NCBI GenBank assembly: GCA_025359785.1
Contig: JANYET010000046.1
Location: forward strand, 1-64,000
Direction: 5' to 3'
DNA from: Alphaproteobacteria bacterium
GTDB lineage: Bacteria; Pseudomonadota; Alphaproteobacteria; Caulobacterales; Caulobacteraceae
Length of the DNA stretch: 64,000 bases
Shown here: positions 50,848 to 59,554 of the stretch, piece by piece
Layout of the letters: each line of letters opens with the position of its first letter
Position numbering within the stretch: position 1 is the first letter of the stretch
The notes under the pieces: generated by a model
Databases searched by the model: none
What the model was told of the DNA's origin: nothing
Seen by the model: the letters and a program-made list of their open reading frames with translations, nothing else
Translations under genes and position numbers: made by a program

Positions 50848-52074
50848 TTGGGGAAACCAAGGAAACTGGCCGAAAAGGCGACGGGTCCGCTCAGCGGAAT
50901 CCGCGTGCTGGACCTCACTAGCGTGGTCAATGGGGCCTATGGCGCCCAGATCCTCGCCGATCAGGGCGCCGACGTGATCAAGCTGGAAGACCCAGGCTCT
51001 GGCCGCGGCGACGGCGGCGACATCATGCGCTGGGCCGGCCATCCGCCGGAGGGTAGCCCGCGTGGCATGGGCCCGATCTTCCTGACCATCAACCGCAACA
51101 AGCGCTCGATGCTGCTGGACCTGGGCGACGCCGCCTCGCGCAAGACCCTCATCAAGCTGATCAAGACCTGCGACGTCTTCGCCGCCTCGGTCCGTTACGC
51201 CGGCCTGACGCGCCTGGGCCTGTCCTACGAGGACGTGGCCGCGATCAAGCCGGATATCGTCTACGTCCACTGCGCCGGCTATGGCTCCGACGGCCCCTAT
51301 GCCGGCGAGCCGGCCTACGACGACCTGATCCAGTCGGCCTCGGGCCTGGCCGACGTCCTGCCGCGTACTGACGGCGATCCGACGCCGCGCATCCTGCCGA
51401 CGCTGGTTGCCGACAAGGTCTCGGGCCTGTTTATGGCCCAGGCGGTGACCGCGGCCTTGCTGCACAAGGCGCGCACCGGCGAGGGCCAGTTCGTCGAGGT
51501 GCCCATGCTGGAGTGCGTGACCAGCTTCCTGCTGGTCGAGCATCTCTACGACCAGACCTACCAGCCGGCGACCGGCCAGTGGGGCTATGTCCGGGTGGTC
51601 AATCCCAACCGCCGGCCGTTCAGGACCAAGGACGGCTGGATCGGCCTTTTGCCCTACACCGACAAGCAGTGGGACCAGTTCTTCGAGGCCGCCGGCTTCG
51701 GCGAGACCATCGCCAAGGACCCGCGCTTCTCCGACTATTCCGCCCGCATGAAGCACATCAACGAGCTCTACGGCCTCGTGGGCGAGGCCGCCGCCACCAA
51801 GACCACCCAGGAATGGCTGGACGTGCTCAAACCCCTGTCGATCCCGGTGGTGAAGACCAACCGGCTGGACGATCTGCCGGACGACCCGCATCTGCGGGCC
51901 GTCGATTTCTTCCAGACCTACGAGCACCCGACGATGGGCGGCTATCGGCAGATGAAGCCGCCGGTGAAGTTCGCCAAGACGCCCTCCAACATCCGCCGCC
52001 ATCCGCCGGAGTTGGGCCAGCACACCGCTGAAATCCTGGCCGAGATCGCGGCGACCGAAGGCCAGGATGCGTGA
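50848..52074 (+). CDS. CaiB/BaiF family CoA-transferase
   Basis: The protein belongs to family III CoA-transferases, which move CoA between acids. Motifs are GIRVLDLTSVVNGAYGAQIL, GADVIKLEDP and NRNKRSMLLDL; the catalytic aspartate lies in PAYDDLIQSASGLADVL. GAGGGGAG (50833-50840) stands about 8 bases before TTG 50848, giving 408 residues. An ATG at 50806 is an alternative. It is divergent from the acyl-CoA dehydrogenase and likely activates or recycles a carboxylic acid substrate of the cluster. Confidence 0.88.
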   Translation: MGKPRKLAEKATGPLSGIRVLDLTSVVNGAYGAQILADQGADVIKLEDPGSGRGDGGDIMRWAGHPPEGSPRGMGPIFLTINRNKRSMLLDLGDAASRKTLIKLIKTCDVFAASVRYAGLTRLGLSYEDVAAIKPDIVYVHCAGYGSDGPYAGEPAYDDLIQSASGLADVLPRTDGDPTPRILPTLVADKVSGLFMAQAVTAALLHKARTGEGQFVEVPMLECVTSFLLVEHLYDQTYQPATGQWGYVRVVNPNRRPFRTKDGWIGLLPYTDKQWDQFFEAAGFGETIAKDPRFSDYSARMKHINELYGLVGEAAATKTTQEWLDVLKPLSIPVVKTNRLDDLPDDPHLRAVDFFQTYEHPTMGGYRQMKPPVKFAKTPSNIRRHPPELGQHTAEILAEIAATEGQDA

Positions 52075-52184
52075 GCCGTGCGCCGATCTGCCGGCCGGCG
52101 GCGCGGGCCCTTCCCATCTGACCCGCCCAGCGTATTCTTACGCCCAGCGCCGACCGTGAAGAGTCGGCCGCAAGGGAGTTCTCC

Positions 52185-53249
52185 ATGGCTAAGTCCGCGA
52201 TCCTCTTCGCCGCTGCTTCGCTGAGCCTGCTGGCCGCGCCGGCGCTCGCCCAGACACCGGCCAACGGGGCCAGGGCGGCCGCGCCTTACCACGCGCCAAA
52301 GAACGGCTGGGGCCAACCGGATCTGCAGGGCACCTACACCACCGCCACGATCACGCCGCTGACCCGTGACGCCAAGTACGGCACGCGCAACGTGCTGACC
52401 AAGCAGGAAGCCGACAGCCTGGAACAGGCGACCCGCGACCAGGTGAAGCGCGCCGACGAGCCGACCCCGCCGGAAGCGACGGTCAAGGATCTGAAGAACG
52501 CCGACTGCGGCGCCGACGGCATCTCAGGCTTCAACTGCGGCTACAATCAGGGCTGGAAGGATCCGGGCACCACGCTCATCGACCTCAATGGCGAAAAGCG
52601 CGCGTCGATCATCACCGCGCCAGCGAACGGCCAGTTCCCGGCCCGCGTTGCGCCCACGGGTAACGCTCAGGCCCGCCGCGCGCCGGCCCGCGGCCGCACG
52701 GACAACCCCGAGGGCTTCAGCCTGGGCGAGCGCTGCCTGCTCTCCTTCGGCTCCAGCGGCGGCCCCCCGATGCTGCCCCTGATGTACAACAACACCTACC
52801 AGATCGTGCAGTCGAAGGACGAGGTCGCCATCGACGTGGAGATGGTCCACGACATCCGCCACATCCGCCTGAACGCGCAGCACGGTCCGGCCGCCATAAA
52901 GCTCTGGATGGGCGACAGCGTCGGCCATTGGGAGGGCGACACCCTGGTGGTCGAGACCCTCAACATGCGCCCCGAACAGGGCCTGCGCGGCGGCTCGCCC
53001 AACCAGAAAGTCACCGAGCGGTTCACCCGCGTCGGGCCGACCAAGCTGAAATACGCCTTCACCGTTGAGGACCCCAGCGTCTACGCCGAGCCCTTCAGCG
53101 GCGAGGTGGCGATGAACATCACCAAGGGGCAGGTCTACGAATACGCCTGCCACGAAGGCAACTACGCCCTCGAGGGCATGCTCGCCGGTGCGCGGGCCGA
53201 CGAGGCCAAGAGCGCCCAGGCCGGAGCCGCCAAGACCGGCGGGAAGTAG
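52185..53249 (+). CDS. Exported protein of unknown function
   Basis: The 354-residue product has a signal peptide (MAKSAILFAAASLSLLAAPA, cut after ALAQ). The mature protein has the conserved-looking segments NGWGQPDLQGTYTTATITPL, LGERCLLSFGSSGGPPMLPL and GDSVGHWEGDTLVVETLN. Similar proteins are common in sphingomonads and caulobacters near catabolic genes, but no function is established. It is followed by an inverted repeat. Confidence 0.75.
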   Translation: MAKSAILFAAASLSLLAAPALAQTPANGARAAAPYHAPKNGWGQPDLQGTYTTATITPLTRDAKYGTRNVLTKQEADSLEQATRDQVKRADEPTPPEATVKDLKNADCGADGISGFNCGYNQGWKDPGTTLIDLNGEKRASIITAPANGQFPARVAPTGNAQARRAPARGRTDNPEGFSLGERCLLSFGSSGGPPMLPLMYNNTYQIVQSKDEVAIDVEMVHDIRHIRLNAQHGPAAIKLWMGDSVGHWEGDTLVVETLNMRPEQGLRGGSPNQKVTERFTRVGPTKLKYAFTVEDPSVYAEPFSGEVAMNITKGQVYEYACHEGNYALEGMLAGARADEAKSAQAGAAKTGGK

Positions 53250-53263
53250 CCGAAAGAGCAGAA

Positions 53264-53409
53264 AACCACGAACCCACACAAACACCGCGAACGCGCCGCC
53301 GAGGCGGCCCGGCCGTAGGCCAGTTCCTGAAGCTCGGAGCCAGGAATTCCTAGCGAGCGGTGCCTCAGCCGATAGCGCGCGTTCGTGGTGTTTGTGTGGG
53401 TTCGTGGTT
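53264..53409. repeat. 33-bp inverted repeat (one mismatch) between convergent genes
   Basis: The left arm (53264-53296, starting AACCACGAACCCACACAA) is matched in reverse complement by 53377-53409 with one mismatch; 80 bases of spacer lie between. The position between the ends of the exported-protein and DUF35 genes suggests a transcript-end structure or a dispersed mobile repeat. Confidence 0.8.
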
Positions 53410-53442
53410 GAATCTTAAGAACCGCTGACGCGGCTCCGTATC

Positions 53443-53850
53443 TCAGGCCGGGGCGAACACCGGGACCGGCGGGCCGCCTTCGGTGGGCTGGAACTGAACC
53501 TTGACCTTCATGCCGATGGCCAGCCCGTCGGGCGCGACGCCGACGAAGTTGGTCAGGACGGCGGGCCCCTCGTCCAGGGTCACATAGCCGATGGCGTAGG
53601 GCCCGGTCGGCGCGCGATGCATCACCGAGTAGCTGTAGATCACGCCTTCGCCAGGACTCTCCTCCCAGACGGTCTCGGCCGACATGCAGAACGGGCACAG
53701 CGCGCGGGGATACCAGTGCGCCTTGCCGCAACCTGTGCACCGCTTGATCAGGAACCGCCCCTCGGTCGCCGCGTCCCAGAAGGGCTTGGTCTCGATGGAG
53801 ATTGCCGGCGCCGGGATCGGACGGGTCATGTGTTCCGTGGCTTCAGACAT
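53443..53850 (-). CDS. DUF35 OB-fold/zinc-ribbon acyl-CoA binding protein
   Basis: The 135-residue protein has a zinc ribbon with CTGCGKAHWYPRALCPFC (about residues 38-55) and a C-terminal OB-fold (YSYSVMHRAPTGPYAIGYVT). DUF35 proteins bind acyl-CoA and pair with thiolase-like partners, as in the Ltp2-ChsH2 aldolases of sterol side-chain breakdown. It starts 2 bases after the stop of the thiolase-like gene, so the two are co-translated and probably form a complex. Confidence 0.86.
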   Translation of the reverse strand: MSEATEHMTRPIPAPAISIETKPFWDAATEGRFLIKRCTGCGKAHWYPRALCPFCMSAETVWEESPGEGVIYSYSVMHRAPTGPYAIGYVTLDEGPAVLTNFVGVAPDGLAIGMKVKVQFQPTEGGPPVPVFAPA

Positions 53851-53852
53851 GC

Positions 53853-55040
53853 TCAGGCCTCCCGTTCCATGATCAGCGTGGCCGCCGCGTGCCGCGTGCC
53901 GAGCGAGCCGCCTGTGCCGTGGGCGATGGCCAGGTCGCAGTTCTTCACCTGCACCTTCGGATGCGCCTCGCCGCGCAGTTGGCGCACGGCCTCGATCACC
54001 TTGGTGATACCGCCGCGGTTGGTGGGGTGGTTGTTGCAAAGGCCGCCCCCGTCGGTGTTGAACGGCAGCTTGCCGACGCCACTGATCAGGTTGCCGTCGG
54101 AGACGAACCGGCCACCCTCGCCCTTCTTGCAGAAGCCGAGGTCCTCAAGCTGCATCAGCACCGTGATGGTGAAACTGTCGTAGATCGAGGCGTACTTGAT
54201 GTCGGCGGGCGTAACTCCGGCCTCCTCGAAGGCCCGGGGTCCCGACCAGACGGCGCCCGAGTGGGTCAGGTCGAGGTCCAGCCCGCCGCGCGGGCCCTTC
54301 GGCGCCTCGCCCGCGCCCATCACCCGCACCTTCGGGCGGTTCAGCGATTTCGCCACCTCGGGCGATGTGACGATCAGCGCCCCGCCGCCATCGGTCACCA
54401 CGCAACAGTCCAGCAGGTGCAGCGGGTCGGAGATCATCCGCGAATTCACGACCTGCTCGACGGTGACCACGTCCTTCAGGAAGGCATGCTCGTTCCACTG
54501 GGCGTGGTGCGAGGCGGCCACCTTGATCCAGGCCAGCTGCTCGGACGTGGTGCCATACTCGTACATGTGGCGCATGGCGCACATGCCGTAGGTGTTGTGC
54601 GTCGAGCCGCCGTAGATGTTCTCGAACCCGGCCTCTGGCGGCCCGTCCGTCAGGCCACCACCACCACCACCGGGCCCGCCCGGCCGTCGCCCGGCTTGCC
54701 GCGGCCGGCCGGCCAGGGTGATCAGCGCCACCGAGCACTTGCCCTGCGCGATCGCCTGGGCCGCGTGGCCCACGTGGACGATGTAGGAGGAGCCGCCGGT
54801 CTCGGTGGAGTCGAGGTGCCGGACGTTCTTCAGGCCCATGTAGTCGACCATTGACAGCCCGCCGAACCCCGGCGCGTCGCCGGCGCAGAAGTAGCCGTCC
54901 ACGTCATCCTTGCTGAGGCCCGCGTCGGTCAGCGCGCCCAACGCGCACTCTCCGTGCAGCTGCGGCGTCGAGGTGTCCGGCGCGTCGCGCAACGGATGCT
55001 CGAACGCGCCCATGAGATAGGCCTTGCCCTTGATACTCAT
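53853..55040 (-). CDS. Thiolase-like protein of the SCP2/lipid-transfer group
   Basis: The 395-residue protein (MSIKGKAYLMGAFEHPLRDA) resembles SCP2-type thiolases that work with DUF35 partners. It contains GYFCAGDAP, HNTYGMCAMRHMYEYGTTSE, GGGLCNNHPTNRGGITKVIE and the C-terminal AHGTGGSLGTRHAAATLIM. It may act as a thiolase or as a retro-aldolase; the sequence does not settle which. A (CCA)n simple repeat at about 54656-54672 encodes a glycine run after RRPGGPG. SD GGGGAGG precedes the ATG at 55040. It is followed by its DUF35 partner. Confidence 0.86.
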   Translation of the reverse strand: MSIKGKAYLMGAFEHPLRDAPDTSTPQLHGECALGALTDAGLSKDDVDGYFCAGDAPGFGGLSMVDYMGLKNVRHLDSTETGGSSYIVHVGHAAQAIAQGKCSVALITLAGRPRQAGRRPGGPGGGGGGLTDGPPEAGFENIYGGSTHNTYGMCAMRHMYEYGTTSEQLAWIKVAASHHAQWNEHAFLKDVVTVEQVVNSRMISDPLHLLDCCVVTDGGGALIVTSPEVAKSLNRPKVRVMGAGEAPKGPRGGLDLDLTHSGAVWSGPRAFEEAGVTPADIKYASIYDSFTITVLMQLEDLGFCKKGEGGRFVSDGNLISGVGKLPFNTDGGGLCNNHPTNRGGITKVIEAVRQLRGEAHPKVQVKNCDLAIAHGTGGSLGTRHAAATLIMEREA

Positions 55041-55099
55041 GATCCTCCCCAAAATATCGTGCGCGAATATGCGTCTGGGTTAGCGGCCACCCCACCCCA

Positions 55100-55223
55100 T
55101 GTCATCCCGGAAAGCCGCGAAGACGGCTTGTCCGGGACCCATGATCGCGAAGCTCTCCGGCTGATCCCGGACCATAGCCGCCTGTCGGTCCCGGTCTTCG
55201 CGGCCCGCGAAACCGGGATGACA
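55100..55223. repeat. Palindromic intergenic repeat element, about 124 bp
   Basis: TGTCATCCCGG (55100-55110) is matched by CCGGGATGACA (55213-55223), and GCCGCGAAGAC (55114-55124) by GTCTTCGCGGC (55194-55204), both perfectly. The whole intergenic unit is an imperfect palindrome in the upstream region of the thiolase gene, downstream of the acyl-CoA synthetase. Repeats starting with GTCATCCCGG are common in alphaproteobacteria. Confidence 0.75.
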
Positions 55224-55234
55224 CTGCGAGGCGA

Positions 55235-56719
55235 TCATGCCGCCTCGTCCTTCTTCAATCGCGCGTCCCGCAGCGCCGAGCGCCGCACCTTGCCCGCGTC
55301 GTCGCGCAGCGGCTCGTCCACGAACTCATAGCTGCGCGGCTGTTTGTAGCTGACCAGCCGATCCGCCAGGTGCGCCTTCAGGTCTTCAGCCGTCAGGGCG
55401 CCCTTAGCCTGGACGATGGCGTGGATGATGTTGCCCAGGTCGTCGTCCGGCAGGCCGATCACCGCCACCGACTGCACGGCCGGATGCTCCTCCAGCGCCG
55501 CCTCGATCTCCGCCGGATAGACGTTGGAGCCGCCCACCAGGATCATGTCGGTGCGCCGGTCGGCGAGGTATAGATAGCCGTCCTCGTCGAACCAGCCGAT
55601 GTCCCCAAGGCTCTCCCAGCCGCCCTCCATCACCTTGGCGGTGGCGCCCCGGTACTGATAGGTCGGCGGCGCGCCTTGCGGCCTTCGCATGTAGATCTCG
55701 CCCACTTCGCGCGGCGCCAGGTCGCGGCCGTCCTCGCCCACCGCCTTCATCTCGCCGACGCTCACCCGGCCCACCGAGCCGCGGTGCTCCAGCCACTCGG
55801 CGCCGGAGATGATGGTCACGGCCTGGGCCTCGGTGCCGGCATAGAGCTCCATCACCTTGTCCGGCCCGATCCAGCGGATGAAGGCCTCCTTCAGGAAGGC
55901 CGGGCAGGGCGCCGCCAGATGCCAGAGCGTGTTCAGCGAGGAGAGGTCATACCGCTCCCGCGTGGCGTCCGGCAGGCGCCAGATACGGTTCATCATGGTC
56001 GGCACGACATAGACCCACGTGGCCCGGCGCTTCTCGATCTCGGCCAAGGTTGCCTCTGGATCGAAACGTGGCATCACCACCAGATGGCACCCCTGGCTGA
56101 TGGCCGCCATCATCATGCCGAAGCCCGCGTTGTGGTAGAGCGGGGCCGGCAGGACGGCGATGTCGTTGGGCGTCAGCCGCCAGCCGCCGATCTCCGGGGT
56201 TTCCTTGAGCGTGACCCCCGGCTGGCCCGCCAGGATCAGCTTCGGGCGCCCCGTCGAGCCGCCGCTGGTGGGGGCCTTGGAGATCGGCGCGGTGGCGTCG
56301 GGCAGATCGCTCTCGTCGTCTGACAGGGCCGCGATCGCGGCCACGCCCACCAGCGGCCGGTCGATCTCGTGCTTGAAGTCGGCGATGACGATGGGGGTGG
56401 CGGCCAGCTCCATGATCGCCTCCAGCTCGCCCTTCGGCAGGCGGAAGCTGACCGGCTGCGGCGTCGCGCCCAGCTTCCAGATCGCGTAGCAGGCCTCCAC
56501 GAAGCCGATGCAATTGGGCAGCCCCAGTGTCACCAGGTCGCCGTGCTTCACCCCCAGCGCCGCCAGCCCACGGGCGATGCGGTTGGTGCGCCGGTGCAGC
56601 TCGGCATAGGTCAGGGTCGTCGCGCCGTCGGAGACCGCCGGCGCGTTGGGCTGGAACCGCGCGTGCTGCGCGAGCTTGGCGCCCAGTGAAATCATCTCGG
56701 GGGGAGAAATCTCGTCCAT
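55235..56719 (-). CDS. Acyl-CoA synthetase (AMP-forming)
   Basis: The 494-residue enzyme activates a carboxylic acid with ATP and CoA via an acyl-adenylate. The P-loop is SGGSTGRPKL, the adenylate motifs ELYAGTEAQAVT and YLADRRTDMILVGGSNVYPA, and the C-terminal catalytic lysine lies in DDAGKVRRSALRD. The ATG at 56719 (MDEISPPEM) fits; an open frame to 56920 runs through the divergent upstream region. It probably supplies the CoA ester to the dehydrogenase, hydratase and thiolase in the cluster. It is divergent from the thioesterase. Confidence 0.9.
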   Translation of the reverse strand: MDEISPPEMISLGAKLAQHARFQPNAPAVSDGATTLTYAELHRRTNRIARGLAALGVKHGDLVTLGLPNCIGFVEACYAIWKLGATPQPVSFRLPKGELEAIMELAATPIVIADFKHEIDRPLVGVAAIAALSDDESDLPDATAPISKAPTSGGSTGRPKLILAGQPGVTLKETPEIGGWRLTPNDIAVLPAPLYHNAGFGMMMAAISQGCHLVVMPRFDPEATLAEIEKRRATWVYVVPTMMNRIWRLPDATRERYDLSSLNTLWHLAAPCPAFLKEAFIRWIGPDKVMELYAGTEAQAVTIISGAEWLEHRGSVGRVSVGEMKAVGEDGRDLAPREVGEIYMRRPQGAPPTYQYRGATAKVMEGGWESLGDIGWFDEDGYLYLADRRTDMILVGGSNVYPAEIEAALEEHPAVQSVAVIGLPDDDLGNIIHAIVQAKGALTAEDLKAHLADRLVSYKQPRSYEFVDEPLRDDAGKVRRSALRDARLKKDEAA

Positions 56720-56900
56720 CTGCGTCTTCCCAAAAACTGTCCGGCCAAGTCTGACGCCCGGCTCGCTGAAATGATCTTGTCCACCGCAATGATCGGCGGG
56801 TCGCCACATTCCCCATCCGGCCCACGTTCCGCAAGATGCGCCAAGCCCGGGGCCTTGGTTTTCGCCGCGCGACCGCTCAAGCTCCGCCGCAAGGGAGACG

Positions 56901-57329
56901 ATGGTCATGATGGACGGCAATCAGGCGGACTATTTCGCCAAGCGGCAGAAGGGCACGCTGCCCGGCGACCTTGGCATCGACTGGGACGAGGTGGCGTCCG
57001 GCAAGGCGTCCGGCCATTTCACCGTCCGCGGCGGCCACATGGCGGCCAACGGCTTCCTGCACGCCGCCTCCGTGGTCGCCCTCCTCGATACGGCCTGCGG
57101 CTATGCCTGCGTCGCTAGCCTGCCAGAGGGCGCCACCGGTTTCACCACTATCGAGATCAAGACCAACTACCTGGGCACCGCCAAGGAAGGCGAGACCGTC
57201 GCCTGCACCGCCCGCCTGGTCCACGGTGGCCGCCTGACCCAGGTCTGGGACGCCGAGGCCGTGAACCAGACCACAGGCAAGACCATGGCCCTGTTCCGCT
57301 GCACCCAGATGGTGCTTTGGCCGCGGTGA
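56901..57329 (+). CDS. PaaI-type hotdog thioesterase
   Basis: The 142-residue protein has the hotdog-fold core: MAANGFLHAASVVALLDTAC (substrate and catalytic segment), TIEIKTNYLGTAKEGE and the final strand. It likely hydrolyses an acyl- or aryl-CoA and could release or proofread dead-end CoA esters of the neighbouring cluster. GGGAGACG precedes the ATG at 56901. It may start at the second or third Met. Confidence 0.86.
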   Translation: MVMMDGNQADYFAKRQKGTLPGDLGIDWDEVASGKASGHFTVRGGHMAANGFLHAASVVALLDTACGYACVASLPEGATGFTTIEIKTNYLGTAKEGETVACTARLVHGGRLTQVWDAEAVNQTTGKTMALFRCTQMVLWPR

Positions 57330-57344
57330 GGCGGGTTTAGAGAC

Positions 57345-57695
57345 CTACCGTTTCTTCGCCTTCGCCGGTGTCGCCGCCACGCCTGCGGCGGCCTTGACCA
57401 CCCAGGCCCGCAAGGCCGCGCGGTCGCTGAGCATGCCGTCTGGAACCACCACATAGGTCTTGCTGGCCGGCGCGTCGGGCGCATAGCGCAACGCCATAGC
57501 CCCCGGCGCCGCCAGGAACTCCGCGTTCAGAGCGCCCGATGCCTTCAGCGCCAGCCCCACGTCCGACAGCGAGGCCAGCGGCTTGCCATGGGCATAGGCC
57601 AGGATCCCGCCGAACATCGGCTTGAACACCAGCGCCAGGTCCGGCGGCGCGGCCTCGCTGAGGATCGCCTGCAAAGCCTTCGGATCGTGCGTCAT
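57345..57695 (-). CDS. TfoX N-terminal domain protein
   Basis: The 116-residue protein contains a TfoX-N fold: FKPMFGGILAYAHGKPLASL, VGLALKASG, LRYAPDAPASKTYVVVPDGM. It is a stand-alone domain rather than full competence regulator TfoX/Sxy, and its function in such short proteins is not known. The tail is alanine/lysine-rich. It is convergent with the thioesterase, 15 bases apart, and upstream lies the tRNA gene. Confidence 0.82.
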   Translation of the reverse strand: MTHDPKALQAILSEAAPPDLALVFKPMFGGILAYAHGKPLASLSDVGLALKASGALNAEFLAAPGAMALRYAPDAPASKTYVVVPDGMLSDRAALRAWVVKAAAGVAATPAKAKKR

Positions 57696-57814
57696 CTTAA
57701 GGAGCCTCTCGCCTGTCGCCCCGATCCTAACCCCGCCCTTGCACAGGAGGAACCAGATGAGTAGGTTCCGCGCCTCGCTCAGCGGACCCCGGTTTCGGGT
57801 CCGGCGCCGGCTCT

Positions 57815-57906
<92 letters not shown>

Positions 57907-57912
57907 ACCCCT

Positions 57913-58005
57913 GTTCGCACCCATCCGCACACGGTCGTATCTGGTCGCTGAAAGCCGCCAATTCAACTGATTCATAAGGACTATTTTCTCACGCCCGTTC
58001 GCACC
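57913..58005. repeat. Direct repeat GTTCGCACC between tRNA and integrase
   Basis: GTTCGCACC is at 57913-57921 and 57997-58005, followed in both cases by a CCGCAC/TGTGCGG-like sequence. They may be arm-type integrase or excisionase binding sites of the attL end. Confidence 0.4.
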
Positions 58006-58021
58006 TGTGCGGCGGGGTCCG

Positions 58022-58073
58022 TTGACACGGGCCCAAAGTCGGCCCTAATCTTGTATAGGATTTCGTATAGGGG
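58022..58073 (+). promoter_or_regulatory. Candidate integrase promoter with GTATAGG direct repeats
   Basis: A consensus -35 TTGACA (58022-58027) is 18 bases before TAATCT (58046-58051). GTATAGG is repeated at 58053-58059 and 58067-58073, just before the integrase start, and an inverted copy (CCTATAC) occurs at 63989-63995. The pair could be an operator. Confidence 0.45.
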
Positions 58074-58079
58074 GCGGCG

Positions 58080-59381
58080 ATGGCGCGTCAGGTGCAGCGT
58101 TTCACGGCAATCGAAATCGAGCGATTGGCCAAGCGGCCCGTGGAGGGACTGAAGTACCTCCACGACGGTCAGGGGCTGTATCTGGCCGTCGATGGCCGCA
58201 GAGCCGGCCCTGAGGCGCGTCCGACCGCGAGCTGGGTCTTCCGCTACATGATGTACGGCAAGGCTCGGATGCTCGGCCTGGGCTCCTATCCCGACGTGCC
58301 CTTGAAGGACGCCCGTGTTGCCGCCGCTGAGGTGCGCCGGCTGAAGGCGAACCGGCAGGACCCGCTAGCCGTGAAGGACGCGGCGCGAGCCGCGCGGGAA
58401 GCCGACGCGGCCAGGGCGGTGACGTTTCGACTGGTGGCGGCCGATTACCTTCGCGCCAACCGAACGCAATGGTCGAACGCGAAGCACTCGGCCCAGTGGG
58501 AAACGACCCTCTCGACCTACGTCTATCCGGTGATCGGCGATCTGATCGTCGGCGACATCGACACAGCGGCGGTGCTGAAGGTGCTTCGCCAAGGGGTCGC
58601 GGACGGCAAACGATCCATCCCGCTCTGGGAGGCTCGGCCCGAGACGGCCAGTCGCGTGCGAGGCCGTATTGAGACGGTGCTGGACTACGCGAAGGTGAAG
58701 AACCTGCGGACAGGCGACAACCCGGCCGCTTGGCGGGGAAACCTCAAGCTGGCGCTCCCGGCGCGCTCCAAGGTCCGGAGCGTGAAGCATCACGCGGCCT
58801 TGGCCGCTCGCGACATCAGCGGCTTCCTGACGGCCCTTCGAGCCCAGCAAGGCACTTCGGCCAGGGCGCTGGAGTTCGCGATCCTCACCGCCGCCCGCAC
58901 CGGAGAGGTGCTGGGGACGACATGGCGGGAGATCGACCTTGCGGCGGGCGTCTGGATCATTCCGGCGGACCGGATGAAGGCCGGCCGCGAGCATCGCGTT
59001 CCGCTTTCCACTCAGGCCAAGGCTCTTCTGACCAACCTCCAGCCCGAAGTGGCGGACCCGGCCGGTCTCGTCTTCCCCGGCGCGAAGCCCGGCAAGCCGC
59101 TGTCCAACATGGCCTTCCTGATGCTGTTGCGGCGGATGAAGCAGGATGGGGTCACGGCCCACGGCTTCCGCTCGACGTTCCGTGACTGGGTTTCAGAGTC
59201 CACCAACTTTCCGACCGAGCTTGCCGAGCGCGCGCTTGCCCACACCGTGGGAGACAAGACCGAAGCCGCTTACGCGCGCGGCGATCTCTTCGAAAAGCGT
59301 CGAGCGTTGATGGACGCATGGGCGAGCTTCGCGGGCGAAAGTACCTCGAACATCAGTGAGTTGCGGCCGGCGGCAGCCTAA
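58080..59381 (+). CDS. int: P4-type tyrosine integrase
   Basis: The 433-residue recombinase integrates and excises the element at the tRNA gene. The N-terminal DUF4102-like arm-binding domain (LKYLHDGQGLYLAVDG, then MLGLGSYPDVPLKDAR) is followed by a core-binding domain and the catalytic domain. Catalytic residues visible are R273 (AARTGEVLG), H361 and R364 (HGFRSTFRDW), H388 (HTVGD) and Y398 (AAYARGD), so it looks active. It reads away from the tRNA-Ser gene. Confidence 0.94.
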   Translation: MARQVQRFTAIEIERLAKRPVEGLKYLHDGQGLYLAVDGRRAGPEARPTASWVFRYMMYGKARMLGLGSYPDVPLKDARVAAAEVRRLKANRQDPLAVKDAARAAREADAARAVTFRLVAADYLRANRTQWSNAKHSAQWETTLSTYVYPVIGDLIVGDIDTAAVLKVLRQGVADGKRSIPLWEARPETASRVRGRIETVLDYAKVKNLRTGDNPAAWRGNLKLALPARSKVRSVKHHAALAARDISGFLTALRAQQGTSARALEFAILTAARTGEVLGTTWREIDLAAGVWIIPADRMKAGREHRVPLSTQAKALLTNLQPEVADPAGLVFPGAKPGKPLSNMAFLMLLRRMKQDGVTAHGFRSTFRDWVSESTNFPTELAERALAHTVGDKTEAAYARGDLFEKRRALMDAWASFAGESTSNISELRPAAA

Positions 59382-59387
59382 TCACCC

Positions 59388-59406
59388 ACCGTGCGCTTAC
59401 CGTGCG
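59388..59406. repeat. ACCGTGCG direct repeat after the integrase
   Basis: ACCGTGCG lies at 59388-59395 and 59399-59406, 11 bases apart, about one helical turn. It could be a protein-binding site in the 173-base gap before the excisionase-like gene. Confidence 0.35.
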
Positions 59407-59554
59407 AATCTTTTGGCATTGTGGCCTCCGAGGACACCGCATCCCAGCGGCTACGTCGGACCACCGGCGCGTGCGGGGGTGGTGCGCATGGTGAATGTGC
59501 GCCCGTGTAAATGGGGTGTCCTCCGCGCGATTTCCGCGCCGAAAGGAGGACGCA

